A stretch of 64,000 nucleotides of DNA. Source: JANSWY01 sp965228955 (GTDB lineage: Bacteria > Bacteroidota > Bacteroidia > Cytophagales > Cyclobacteriaceae). The DNA lies in the NCBI GenBank assembly GCA_965228955.1, contig OZ245848.1, forward strand, positions 3,782,001 to 3,846,000, read 5' to 3'. The notes beneath the pieces are model-generated. The model worked only from the letters and a program-made list of their open reading frames with translations. It had not been told where the DNA came from and did not search any database. A program made the position numbers and the translations under genes. Shown one piece after another: positions 26,262 through 35,824 of this stretch (position 1 is the stretch's first letter; every line of letters begins with the position of its first letter).

Positions 26262-27437
26262 ATGACTACAAACCGTCAGCTCTTTCTAGACCATATGGCC
26301 CAAACTTCCAGCACGCCTTTAATGTTGGAAATAGAGAGAGCTGAAGGTGTTTTCATGTATGACCATGACGGTAAACCATACCTTGATTTAATTTCAGGAA
26401 TTGGTGTAAGTAATGTTGGTCACCGGCACCCAAAAGTGATGCAAGCTATCCAGGACCAACTGGATAAATATTTGCACCTTATGGTTTATGGGGAGTTTGT
26501 ACAATCACCTCAAGTTTCCCTGGCCAAATCACTCGTAGATACCCTTCCAGAAAAACTTAATGCCGTTTACTTACTGAATTCAGGAAGTGAAGCAGTCGAA
26601 GGAGCATTAAAACTAGCTAAGAGATACACAGGCAGGTCCAAAATAATGAGTTGCCACAATGCGTATCATGGCTCTTCCCATGGTGCATTGTCTGTAACTG
26701 GTGATGAAGAATTCAAAAGAAACTTCCGGCCCTTACTTCCAGGAATTCATCATTTCAATTATGGTGACATATCAGATGTAGATTTGATCGACGATAGTTT
26801 TGCCGCAGTAATAATTGAAACAGTTCAAGGCGAAGCAGGTGTTGTTCAAACGACTACTGAATACTTTCAGGCACTTCGAAAAAAGTGTAATGAAACAGGA
26901 ACTCTACTTATTCTGGATGAAATTCAATGTGGTTTTGGAAGAACAGGAAAGCTCTGGGCTTTTGAGCATTATGGAATTGAGCCAGACATTCTTCTTTCAG
27001 CAAAAGGATTGGGTGGAGGAATGCCAATTGGTGCATTCATTAGCTCTCAGGAAATCATGAGCTGCTTAAAAGAAAATCCGATTTTAGGTCACATTACAAC
27101 TTTCGGTGGTCACCCGGTAAGTTCGGCTGCAGCAAATGCGACCATTAAGGTGATTCAGGAAGAAAATCTGATTGTTCAAGTTCAGGGAAAAGCTGAGTTA
27201 TTCAAATCCTTATTGGTCCATCCAAAAATCAAATCCATCAGAAGTATTGGATTAATGATGGCGATAGAATTCGAGGATTATGACACTTTAAAGCCAATTA
27301 TTGACAGAGCTTTGGAAAATGGAGTTCTTACAGACTGGTTTCTATTCTGCAATAATTCAATGCGTATTGCTCCTCCACTCACCATCACAAAACAGGAAAT
27401 AGAAAAGGCTTGCGAATTAGTTCTAAAGTCTATTTAA
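26262..27437 (+). CDS. Class III PLP-dependent aminotransferase
   Basis: A 391-residue enzyme with the acetylornithine/4-aminobutyrate aminotransferase fold. It shows LDLISGIGVSNVGHRHP (41-57), NSGSEAVEGALKLA (106-119), LILDEIQCGFGRTGK (216-230) and the PLP lysine Lys248 in SAKGLGGGMPIG. The substrate cannot be fixed; no arginine-biosynthesis gene is next to it, so a general omega- or aspartate-type aminotransferase is as likely as ArgD. It ends the transketolase operon and abuts the CHAT gene's stop (TAATTA). Confidence 0.88.
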   Translation: MTTNRQLFLDHMAQTSSTPLMLEIERAEGVFMYDHDGKPYLDLISGIGVSNVGHRHPKVMQAIQDQLDKYLHLMVYGEFVQSPQVSLAKSLVDTLPEKLNAVYLLNSGSEAVEGALKLAKRYTGRSKIMSCHNAYHGSSHGALSVTGDEEFKRNFRPLLPGIHHFNYGDISDVDLIDDSFAAVIIETVQGEAGVVQTTTEYFQALRKKCNETGTLLILDEIQCGFGRTGKLWAFEHYGIEPDILLSAKGLGGGMPIGAFISSQEIMSCLKENPILGHITTFGGHPVSSAAANATIKVIQEENLIVQVQGKAELFKSLLVHPKIKSIRSIGLMMAIEFEDYDTLKPIIDRALENGVLTDWFLFCNNSMRIAPPLTITKQEIEKACELVLKSI

Positions 27438-29963
27438 TTACTTTCCAATTAAAATAAAGGGAGCCCAATAATATGGATCGGCATATTGTGGATCTTTCAT
27501 TAATTCGAGTTTTGCTTCCCTCAATGATCCACTAAACTGAGATCCATCTATCCTATCATAGAAATCTATCATCAGTTCCGCTGTTGAGTTATCGGAGACC
27601 TTCCACAATGAGACAATGATGTTCTTGGCTCCTGCGTAAATTAAGGCCCTTGATAGCCCTATAATACCTTCTCCCTTTGTCACCTTACCTAAACCTGTTT
27701 CACACGCTGACAAAGTGACAAGATCAGCTGACAATTGAATATTATAAATCTCCCCAGAAAACAAGCTACCGTCTTCTTCCCCATCTTCTGCTGCCAAGTA
27801 AATTCTGCTTAATTCAGGGTTTACTTCATCAACAATTCCGTGAGTAGCAAAATGCAGATACTTGTATTGCTCAAGGTCGGTGGATTTAATGGAAGATTCA
27901 CTGGCATCTGCCATTGTATAAACATTGGAGTTGATTGAAGACTTCTGAAGTATTGATTTAAGCTCATTAATTTCCTTTTCCGTACCTGGAAGCCTTGGAA
28001 GATCCTCAAATTCCACTGGAGCGCAAAGTAAGGCCAGGTTCCCTTTACTTGCCTTTTGTCCAATTGTGGATTCCTGATAATAAAGTGCTGCTGCATACTC
28101 ATAGCTAAATGAATAATTTTTACCTACAAATGGTATTTGAGTGAAATCAACACTCTTACTTTTATACTTATCACGGATTAATGCTTCAAAAGGTATGGCA
28201 CCTAATCTTCCCACCGGGATGATTATTATTTTAGTAATGTTAGAAGGGATTTGAGATGGAATTAATTGTTTCCCTAAAGTCTTCGCTGTTTGTAAGTAGA
28301 TTCCTGACGCCTGATAATAAATACCATTTCTCATACCATTGACATTCTTCTGAAAGTCCTCTCCTTGGGGTACATTCTTAATGTCAAATTTCTTACTCGT
28401 TATTTGAAACGAGTACAGTCTTTTCAGCTTCTCTTCCAAAAAATAACTGATCAACATAGTCTCATCATCCAATGTGCTTTGAAGATCTTTTATACTTGGG
28501 ATGGAGTTATTATACTTCAAATTGAAATATTGAGGGTAGTTCTGCTCCAATTGAGATACAAAATCCTCATATGTACTTCTCCATTCAAACAACTCTTGTC
28601 TATACTTTCCAGCCAAAGAATCCTCTGGAGCTTCTGCCAGTTTCCTTTCAAGAAATGATATTTCATCTTTGATATTAGCTTCCATCTCCAATTGCTGATC
28701 TGGAATATCAGCAAAGTGCTTGGCAGATGCGTCCGAAATTGCATCCAATAAAATACCCGACTTACTTTTTTCATTAAAATAAAAAGCCAGCTCATTGTAT
28801 TCATCCTTACCCTTTACAGCCACCTCTCCCATCCTATAACAGACTCTCACTCCACTTTCTAACACTTGTGATGCTACACTTCCAAATTGCAGTTTATCAG
28901 CTTCATTAGACTGTAAGCGTCTAATTTGATCAACCAGCGTATCACATGATTGAAGTGCATTAAGGCTATTCTTAAGATCCTTGAATTTTAAAGTAACATT
29001 GTAATGCCAATCCTCATATGCCTGAGCTTTGAAATACAATGTAGTTAACATGGTAGTTGCATTGAAAGCACTTCCAACCTCAGGGTTCAATTCAATATCT
29101 GTATTATTAAAGGTTTTCGAATTAGAAATCAGCGATTTATGGTACAAACCAATTGCCTCCTCAAACTCACCTTCTCGGTTTCTTAAATTCCCCAGTAAAT
29201 TGTATGTAGCAGCCACTTCTGGGTGCTTTTCTCCATAGTGCTTTTTGTAAACTTCAAGTGCTTGATTGTAGTAGGATTCAGCTAATGAATATACTCCAAT
29301 TGCATTTGAGGTAAGACCTAGGTTTGTATATATAAACCCTTCGTTTGGATGACCTTCCGGAAACAACTTTTTCCAAATCGTTAGTGCATCCTGAAAATTG
29401 GTTTCAGCTTTATTGAATTCCTGAAGTCCTCTGTAGATGATCCCAATGTTTACCTTGGTCTGGGCATATTTTTGGCTTTTCTCTCCAAATATCTCACCAT
29501 AGATCTGAAGCGCCTTTGTGTAATTTTTAAGTGCTCCTGATGGATTGCTTGCTCCGAGAACTAACCCAAGGTCATTAAATGATGCAGCGGTCTTTTCGTG
29601 GTTCTCACCGTATAGTTTTAGTCGGATGTTCAGTGCTCGGGTGATAAATTCGTTTGCTTTGAAATAATCACCTTTGTTCCAGGATATGATTCCCAAGCTA
29701 TTTAAACTAGCAGCTTCTTCCTCTGTATTAACATTTGCTTGTGCTAATGCTTTTTCAAATGATTCATTAGCCAGATCAAACCGTCCTTTTCTCATATAAA
29801 CCTCTCCTGCAAGCTGATAACAAGTCAGATCCTTGGTTTCATCAAGTAGCTTGCCAGCTTCTACTACATTTCCCTGATCTAAAAGAGCCTTTATTTGCAA
29901 ACAACTGTCTTGAGCAATTAAGCTGGTATTCACAACCAGTAAGAGTACCAATAATCGTTTCAT
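27438..29963 (-). CDS. Exported TPR-CHAT protein (caspase-like peptidase)
   Basis: An 841-residue protein with a signal peptide (residues 1-17, ending LIAQ). About eight tetratricopeptide repeats occupy residues 40-300, several with the Y-x-x-A-L-x-I-x-x-x-x-x-G-x-x-H pattern. A helical linker leads to a C-terminal CHAT domain with the predicted catalytic dyad His708 (HFATHG) and Cys754 (SACETG), and the family ending PYYWAPFILIG. CHAT is a clan CD cysteine peptidase fold related to separase and caspases. Export into the periplasm is unusual for described TPR-CHAT proteins. The stop of the outer-membrane gene and this ATG overlap by one base (TGATG). Confidence 0.88.
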   Translation of the reverse strand: MKRLLVLLLVVNTSLIAQDSCLQIKALLDQGNVVEAGKLLDETKDLTCYQLAGEVYMRKGRFDLANESFEKALAQANVNTEEEAASLNSLGIISWNKGDYFKANEFITRALNIRLKLYGENHEKTAASFNDLGLVLGASNPSGALKNYTKALQIYGEIFGEKSQKYAQTKVNIGIIYRGLQEFNKAETNFQDALTIWKKLFPEGHPNEGFIYTNLGLTSNAIGVYSLAESYYNQALEVYKKHYGEKHPEVAATYNLLGNLRNREGEFEEAIGLYHKSLISNSKTFNNTDIELNPEVGSAFNATTMLTTLYFKAQAYEDWHYNVTLKFKDLKNSLNALQSCDTLVDQIRRLQSNEADKLQFGSVASQVLESGVRVCYRMGEVAVKGKDEYNELAFYFNEKSKSGILLDAISDASAKHFADIPDQQLEMEANIKDEISFLERKLAEAPEDSLAGKYRQELFEWRSTYEDFVSQLEQNYPQYFNLKYNNSIPSIKDLQSTLDDETMLISYFLEEKLKRLYSFQITSKKFDIKNVPQGEDFQKNVNGMRNGIYYQASGIYLQTAKTLGKQLIPSQIPSNITKIIIIPVGRLGAIPFEALIRDKYKSKSVDFTQIPFVGKNYSFSYEYAAALYYQESTIGQKASKGNLALLCAPVEFEDLPRLPGTEKEINELKSILQKSSINSNVYTMADASESSIKSTDLEQYKYLHFATHGIVDEVNPELSRIYLAAEDGEEDGSLFSGEIYNIQLSADLVTLSACETGLGKVTKGEGIIGLSRALIYAGAKNIIVSLWKVSDNSTAELMIDFYDRIDGSQFSGSLREAKLELMKDPQYADPYYWAPFILIGK

Positions 29964-30928
29964 CAGAACCTAATTACGTATGCTACAGAAGTGATCCAGT
30001 CCCTGGTAAGCTGATCTGGGTTTACATCTCTTTGATCTATTTTAAATCCATATGTGAGCTTCAGAGAATTCTTTGTGTTAAAATGATAAGCCGCTCCAAA
30101 TATTCCTGACATAGCAAGACCTGTAGTACCATCAACCTTAATCCTTTCACCATTTGTTGGTGAGCCGGGCACAACATCCAAAATCTCATCTTTCGTTACT
30201 CTGAAAATCGGCAATATGCCTACTCTAAAATCAAATTTCGAGTATAGGAAGGATCTCTCAGCTCTAAACATAACATCTACTCCCCTTTTAAGATTGTTTG
30301 CCAGTGCATGATCAAGCAAGTAGGATTGGCTTGGATATCCTGACCATTCTCCCCACCGGAAGTCATTTTCATTCTCAGTTAAGGCAATTTGTATTCCAGT
30401 GGCGAACATCCATTTACGGCTAATCATTGACATTCCCGCAATCGCGTCATAGCTTCCCAAACTTGTTTGATAGTACATAGGCAAATCACCACTACCATTC
30501 TCAGAAGAAAACTCCTGATCTGATTTTCCGGTTGGAATCTTGGCTCCTAATGTGGCGTTAATATGGAAATTCTCTGAGGAATACATATTTCGTGTAAAAC
30601 TTAGCGAAATGTCACCTAAACCGGTAGTTTCACCTAAGTTCCCTGAAACCCATACATAAGGCAACTTCACCTGAAAGGAAGATTTTGCACTTAGCCCAAA
30701 TGTGAAATCTGCTGTAACAGCATTTATCTCAGGGCTAAGCGTAGTATTGCCATAATAATAATCAATGGCTAACGCCCTTAATTTAAAATTCAGTTTTTTA
30801 TTATAAACCTGTGCAGGTCTCATCGCACCCATCGTACAGAATCCAGCATCACTACACCCTTGGGCTAATAATTCGCTGGTGGATACAAAAAATAAAACAA
30901 CTATTAATATTCTTGAACAAAGTTTCAT
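29963..30928 (-). CDS. Outer-membrane beta-barrel protein, partner of the CHAT gene
   Basis: A 321-residue protein from ATG 30928 (an ATG nine bases upstream is an alternative). A signal peptide ends near LLAQ, and the mature start GCSDAGFCTMGA has two cysteines likely to form a disulfide; it is not a lipobox. The rest is a series of amphipathic strands rich in Gly and aromatics, closing with WITSVAYVIRF, the aromatic terminal residue of outer-membrane barrels. No transport family can be named. It is the first gene of a two-gene unit with the TPR-CHAT protein, so a shared role at the envelope is likely (inference). Confidence 0.68.
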   Translation of the reverse strand: MKLCSRILIVVLFFVSTSELLAQGCSDAGFCTMGAMRPAQVYNKKLNFKLRALAIDYYYGNTTLSPEINAVTADFTFGLSAKSSFQVKLPYVWVSGNLGETTGLGDISLSFTRNMYSSENFHINATLGAKIPTGKSDQEFSSENGSGDLPMYYQTSLGSYDAIAGMSMISRKWMFATGIQIALTENENDFRWGEWSGYPSQSYLLDHALANNLKRGVDVMFRAERSFLYSKFDFRVGILPIFRVTKDEILDVVPGSPTNGERIKVDGTTGLAMSGIFGAAYHFNTKNSLKLTYGFKIDQRDVNPDQLTRDWITSVAYVIRF

Positions 30929-31024
30929 GTAATCCAAACGTTACTTTTCCTAAAAAGGCTGGCAGCAGTATCTTAAATTTAGGCTTTTTGGTCAGCTTGA
31001 CAACAAATTTTCTCTTAAAAGTAG

Positions 31025-31048
31025 AAAAGCCTGCAAATGCAGGCCCTT
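31025..31048 (-). terminator. Intrinsic terminator of the aspartyl-protease gene
   Basis: The near-perfect palindrome GCCTGCA/TGCAGGC (31029-31035 and 31038-31044) folds into a tight hairpin. Read leftward it is followed by a T-rich tract (CTTTTCTACTTTT). It lies about 35 bases beyond the gene's stop. Confidence 0.8.
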
Positions 31049-31078
31049 CAATTTATTCATTTGGTTTGAAGTCAAACT

Positions 31079-32260
31079 TTATATCAAATCGTGTCTTTCA
31101 ACATCAACTTCCATTTCTTCTCCTCCACGTTTGATCTTCATTTTGAAGTTTCCGCCTTCATTGTTAATCAATTTCTTAATATCCGGAAGTTTCATTTCTG
31201 AAACAGGTGTTCCATCAATTGATATGATTTCATCATCTACTTTCAGACCTATTTCTTTAGCTACTCCTATTTCATAAGTCTTATGAACTAAAACTCTGGT
31301 TAAATCTTCACTCATCTGAACATCAAATCCAGTAGTATTTACATGGAATGCTTCATCAATGAATTTATTTTTCTCCCAGTACATCTTATAGTTCTTGTAA
31401 TCGAAGATGATATTGAATCTTCTCAACACATTGTTTCCGATGATTCCGAATACCTTCTTACTATGTTGAATCCCATGCTTTGCCTGGCTAATCCCAACCG
31501 GCATGTTCTCAAACTTCACATCTTTGATCTTAAATTCAACCACTCTACCTTCATAGTGCTTTGTCTCACCCTTACCAAGGCCTCCAGTTAAGTAGCTGTA
31601 GTGCTCTCCTGTTTTGTCAATGATATCATGCTTGTTTACGAAAGGTGTGTTGAAGTCTACTGTTGTTCCAGCTCCTGTATTCACAAAGTACTCTCCTTTT
31701 AAAACCTCACCATTATTCAATTTCACAGCACATTTGATGTGAGGGATGAAGTTGGTCAACTCCAGGTCAAACTCAATTCCATCTCCAGAATACTCAAATG
31801 TATCATTATCATAAATTTCGAACTCCATTCGGTCATAATCGATTTGAACGATATGTTTGTCTAGTAAATCAAATCCAATGATTCCATCTACATTTCGACC
31901 GATTAATCGCTCAAGGTGATTTAATGATAAACTGTAAACCTCAATATCATTAACAGTCATTTCACCAATCTCCAAAACATTATGCAAAATCAAAGCACCA
32001 GTCACACTACCGGAAGCACTTGTCCTTTTCACATCATGATCTCTATCCAGTTTTAATGATTCAGCTATATCTGTATCAATAACTGTTAATCCATCACCAG
32101 TATCAAATATAAAGTCCAATGGTTCGGAACCATCAACCTTCACTTTGATGAAAATGTGATCTCCAAATACCTCAAATGGTATGGATTGAATTGGTTTCTG
32201 TTGACCAAAAGCAACAGCGCAAAAAAGTCCTAATACAACTGTCGAAAATATTTTTCTCAT
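31079..32260 (-). CDS. Aspartyl-protease (retropepsin-like) protein with PDZ domain, exported
   Basis: A 393-residue protein with a signal peptide (about 1-19, ending AFGQ). Two pepsin-like lobes are seen: FIFDTGDGLTV (DTG 53-55) with DGIIGFDLL, and YFVNTGAGTTV (NTG 194-196) with GIIGNNVLRRF. A PDZ domain follows (about 310-393: KEIGLKVDDEIISIDGTPV). The second lobe has Asn where the catalytic Asp is expected, so activity in this single chain is uncertain. The layout is common in Bacteroidota as a predicted periplasmic peptidase of unknown substrate. It has its own terminator. Confidence 0.8.
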   Translation of the reverse strand: MRKIFSTVVLGLFCAVAFGQQKPIQSIPFEVFGDHIFIKVKVDGSEPLDFIFDTGDGLTVIDTDIAESLKLDRDHDVKRTSASGSVTGALILHNVLEIGEMTVNDIEVYSLSLNHLERLIGRNVDGIIGFDLLDKHIVQIDYDRMEFEIYDNDTFEYSGDGIEFDLELTNFIPHIKCAVKLNNGEVLKGEYFVNTGAGTTVDFNTPFVNKHDIIDKTGEHYSYLTGGLGKGETKHYEGRVVEFKIKDVKFENMPVGISQAKHGIQHSKKVFGIIGNNVLRRFNIIFDYKNYKMYWEKNKFIDEAFHVNTTGFDVQMSEDLTRVLVHKTYEIGVAKEIGLKVDDEIISIDGTPVSEMKLPDIKKLINNEGGNFKMKIKRGGEEMEVDVERHDLI

Positions 32261-32395
32261 AGTACAGAGTCATTGTTAAATCTTACACAAGATAATATTC
32301 TGAATGAAATTTGGAAAGACTATTGGCAAATACCTTACTTAGATACTCATCTTTTTGTCAGAATATTTAAATTGGCTGATCTAATAATTATCCTT

Positions 32396-35300
32396 ATGAG
32401 ATTATATCCCCTAGGCTTGATTCTTGTCTTTTTTCTTGGATGTTCTACTCCTGAAACTCCAGTAGTTAATAACAAGCTTTTTCAAAAAATCCCTGGAAAT
32501 GAAAGTGGTGTATCTTTCAGTAACAACCTAAAAGAAACTCCTCAATTAAACATTTATACCTGGCGATATATCTACAATGGAGCCGGTGTAGCAGTAGGGG
32601 ATATTAACAATGATGGTCTTTCTGATTTGTATTTTTGCAGCAACACTGGAAGCAACAAACTATACCTGAATAAAGGAAATCTCAAGTTTGAAGACATTAC
32701 AAAACAGGCTAAAGTAGAAGCTCCAAAAGGATTTAAAACTGGAGTTACTCTTGTTGACTTAAATGCCGATGGCTATCTGGATATATATGTTTGTCGTGAT
32801 GCCAGTCCAGATCCAAAGTTGAGATCCAATCTCCTATATATCAACAACCAGGACAATACCTTCACTGAAAAAGGCGCCTCCTTTGGATTGAATGATACTG
32901 GCTACAGCAACCAGGCTATTTTCTTCGATTACGATTTAGATAATGATCTGGACATGTACCTGGTAAACCATCCAAATGATTTCAGCAAGGCCACTACAAC
33001 TCGTCTCAAGAAAGATGAGAATGGCAACATCTCCAGGTTTGATAAGTCTGACAATGACTTCATGCGCGATAAATTCTACAGAAATAATGGCGACAACACA
33101 TTCTCAGAAGTTGCAAAAGAAATTGGGATTGACAATCATGCATTCGGTCTAAGTGCAAGTGTCACTGATATCAATCAAGATGGTTGGCCGGATATTTTTG
33201 TGGGAAATGACTTCATAGAACCAGATTTCTTATATGTAAGTAATGGTAATGGCACATTTTCGGAAAGTATCAACCAATACTTCAAGCACACCAGTCAAAA
33301 TACGATGGGAAATGACTTTGCTGATTTCAACAATGATGGTTTTGAAGACATGATTGCGCTGGACATGATGCCGGAAGATAATTTCAGGCAGAAGTCTCTG
33401 GGATCATCCATGTTTAAGGAAAAATATAATGCCTTGCTAAAAGTAGGCTATGGTCATCAATTGATGAGGAACACACTTCAACTTAATAATGGAAATGGCA
33501 CATTCAGTGAAATTGGGGAGATGGCTGGTATAGCCAAAACAGACTGGAGCTGGTCTTCAATATTTGCGGACCTAGATAACAACGGATCGAAAGATCTGAT
33601 TATCACGAATGGCATTATGCGTGACATGAGTAATATGGATTACATTCAGTTTAAGACTGATTCCATTAACAAGGCTTATAAAACTACCGGCAAGTACCCA
33701 ATAGATGGTTCAAATTTCAGAAACTGGATGAAACATATGCCTTCTCAAAAAATAAGGAATTACATCTATTCAAATAATGATGATCTCACTTTTACTGATG
33801 TATCGGAAATCTGGGGATTTGAAGACTTGTCATTTTCTACTGGTACTGTAGTTTCAGATCTTGACAATGATGGAGACCTGGAAGTGATTATGAGTAACCT
33901 CAATGAAGAAGCATTTATTTACAAGAACAATAGTATTGAAAGCTCTAAAGGCAATTGGTTAAAAGTTAGTTTGCACGGTAACTCAGAAAATTATCAGGGA
34001 ATTGGGGCTACCATTAAGCTATATGATGGTGATGATGTTCAAATGCAGGTTGTAAAGAACTCAAGAGGTTTTATTTCCTCTTCAGATCATTTGACTCATT
34101 TTGGATTAGGCCTTTCAGAAACTGTAGATTCAATTAGTGTAACCTGGCCAGATGGCAATATTTCTTCTGTGAGCAAAATACAAGCAAATCAGATAATTGA
34201 AATCAAGATAGATCAAGCTATTAGTTCAACTGGAACTAAAGATGCCTCGATTCTGACTGAGGTTAAAAAATTGAATTACCTGCACAGAGAAAACAATTTC
34301 GATGACTTCAATAGAGATCCTCTCATTCCATTTATGCAATCTATTTCTGGCCCTAAAATGTCTAAAGGAGATTTGAATGGTGACGATCTGGATGACTTAT
34401 TTGTAGGAGGTGCTGCAGGTTTTCCAGGTGCTGTTTTTTTTCAAAATAGCAATGGCAGTTTCACAAAACACGATAATAAGTTTCTATATGCGGATAAGGA
34501 TTTTGAGGATATTGGCTCAACCATTTTTGATGCAAATGGCGATGGATTCAATGATCTGTATGTAGCAAGCGGTGGAAGCGAATTCATTGATCCTAAAATG
34601 CTCGAAGATAGACTTTACCTAAACGATGGAAAAGGAAATTTCGGTAAGTCATCAATTCCATCCACAGAATTCAGTGGTTTTGAAGTCTCCAATGTAGATA
34701 TCGATAATGATGGCGATCAGGATTTGTTTATCGGTGGTCACCTGATACCAGGTAATTACCCTTCGTTCCCGGATTCTAAGATATTAATCAATGACGGAGG
34801 ATCATTTTCAGATGCTACATCATCATGGTTGGAGAACCCACAATTAGGCATGGTTAGCACTTCACTTTGGACTGATTTAAATGGAGATAACAAACCGGAT
34901 CTGATCGTTGCAGGTAAATGGATGCCAATAAAAGTCTTTATAAACGATGGTCAAAAACTGACGGAATCAACAGATGGTTTTGGATTGAGAAGCACTTCTG
35001 GATGGTGGAATATTCTCTACCCTATCGATTTTGATCAAGATGGGGATATGGATTTAATTGCCGGCAACATGGGACTAAATAGCTACTACAAAGCCTCTGA
35101 GGCTAGTCCTGTTGAAATCTTCACAGCTGACTTTGACAACAACGGCAAGACTGAAAACATCATGACTCATTATATAAATGGTAAAAGATGGCCGGTAGCA
35201 AGAAAGGAACTTATCACATCCGTTTTACCAGGATTGAGAAAGGACTTTTTCTCGTATGAAAAGTATGCAAATTCAACTATTGAAGAAATCTTTGGCACTG

Positions 35301-35707
35301 AAGCACTTTCTAAAGCCACTAATTATTCCGTCAATGAATTGAGATCATGCTTACTGATCAACAATGGCTCATCTTTCGATATCAGGCCTCTGCCAAATGA
35401 AGCTCAGGTTTCACCCATTCAAGGAATCGATAAAATAGATCTTGAGAATGACGGTATAGATGAGCTGCTTCTTGTTGGTAATTTCTATAAACCAGAAGTT
35501 GAACAAGGACCATATGATGCCGGAATTGGAGTTGTCTTGAAACTCTCTCGAAATAGTGCTCCATCTGCAATACCAGCACACAAGACTGGCTTTATAGCAG
35601 ATAAAGATGCAAGAGATTTAAAAGTAATTCAAACAAAAAGAGGCCCTGTAATAGTTGTGTCTAATAACAACGATTATTTGCAATCCTTCCAATTGGAATT
35701 AAATTAA
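32396..35707 (+). CDS. FG-GAP/VCBS-repeat lipoprotein with ASPIC/UnbV domain
   Basis: A 1103-residue surface lipoprotein. The ATG at 32396 gives a proper lipoprotein signal (FFLGC, Cys16); the longer reading from 32273 puts 41 unlikely residues before it. Two arrays of FG-GAP/VCBS repeats (about 50-500 and 640-1050) carry Ca-binding loops of the form D-x-N-x-D-G, such as DINNDGLSDLYF and DLDNDGDLEV. An ASPIC/UnbV domain lies between (about 530-620, GLSETVDSISVTWPDG). These proteins form beta-propellers on the cell surface for carbohydrate or protein binding; their function is not generally established. Confidence 0.88.
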   Translation: MRLYPLGLILVFFLGCSTPETPVVNNKLFQKIPGNESGVSFSNNLKETPQLNIYTWRYIYNGAGVAVGDINNDGLSDLYFCSNTGSNKLYLNKGNLKFEDITKQAKVEAPKGFKTGVTLVDLNADGYLDIYVCRDASPDPKLRSNLLYINNQDNTFTEKGASFGLNDTGYSNQAIFFDYDLDNDLDMYLVNHPNDFSKATTTRLKKDENGNISRFDKSDNDFMRDKFYRNNGDNTFSEVAKEIGIDNHAFGLSASVTDINQDGWPDIFVGNDFIEPDFLYVSNGNGTFSESINQYFKHTSQNTMGNDFADFNNDGFEDMIALDMMPEDNFRQKSLGSSMFKEKYNALLKVGYGHQLMRNTLQLNNGNGTFSEIGEMAGIAKTDWSWSSIFADLDNNGSKDLIITNGIMRDMSNMDYIQFKTDSINKAYKTTGKYPIDGSNFRNWMKHMPSQKIRNYIYSNNDDLTFTDVSEIWGFEDLSFSTGTVVSDLDNDGDLEVIMSNLNEEAFIYKNNSIESSKGNWLKVSLHGNSENYQGIGATIKLYDGDDVQMQVVKNSRGFISSSDHLTHFGLGLSETVDSISVTWPDGNISSVSKIQANQIIEIKIDQAISSTGTKDASILTEVKKLNYLHRENNFDDFNRDPLIPFMQSISGPKMSKGDLNGDDLDDLFVGGAAGFPGAVFFQNSNGSFTKHDNKFLYADKDFEDIGSTIFDANGDGFNDLYVASGGSEFIDPKMLEDRLYLNDGKGNFGKSSIPSTEFSGFEVSNVDIDNDGDQDLFIGGHLIPGNYPSFPDSKILINDGGSFSDATSSWLENPQLGMVSTSLWTDLNGDNKPDLIVAGKWMPIKVFINDGQKLTESTDGFGLRSTSGWWNILYPIDFDQDGDMDLIAGNMGLNSYYKASEASPVEIFTADFDNNGKTENIMTHYINGKRWPVARKELITSVLPGLRKDFFSYEKYANSTIEEIFGTEALSKATNYSVNELRSCLLINNGSSFDIRPLPNEAQVSPIQGIDKIDLENDGIDELLLVGNFYKPEVEQGPYDAGIGVVLKLSRNSAPSAIPAHKTGFIADKDARDLKVIQTKRGPVIVVSNNNDYLQSFQLELN

Positions 35708-35749
35708 GTAGATTGTAAAACCACAGACAATCAGAACGAATGCTGTCCA

Positions 35750-35772
35750 CCCATGGAACGAAAGTTCCTGGG
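35750..35772 (+). promoter_or_regulatory. Hairpin with GAAA tetraloop before the arsenosugar operon
   Basis: CCCA-T-GGAAC (35750-35759) pairs with GTTCC-TGGG (35764-35772), nine pairs with one bulged T and a C-GAAA-G loop, a stable GNRA tetraloop. A T-rich stretch follows. It may terminate the FG-GAP gene or precede the operon promoter as a binding site; position fits either. Confidence 0.4.
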
Positions 35773-35780
35773 ATAAGCTT

Positions 35781-35788
35781 TATTTTTG
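35781..35788 (+). promoter_or_regulatory. Candidate -7 promoter element for the arsenosugar operon
   Basis: TATTTTTG matches the Bacteroidetes -7 consensus TAnnTTTG exactly and lies 36 bases before the operon's first ATG. No clear TTTG at -33 is seen. Short AT-rich motifs recur by chance, so confidence is limited. Confidence 0.4.
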
Positions 35789-35824
35789 ACAAAGCGTGGT
35801 TAAGAATATCACAAACAATTCAAT

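Noticed and set aside
27438..29963. TPR-CHAT as a type III-E CRISPR (Craspase) partner
   Set aside because: There are no Cas genes or CRISPR repeats in the window, and this protein has a signal peptide, so it is not the cytosolic partner.
32273..32395. N-terminal extension of the FG-GAP lipoprotein
   Set aside because: The extra 41 residues precede a perfect lipoprotein signal and have no homology features, so the start was placed at 32396.
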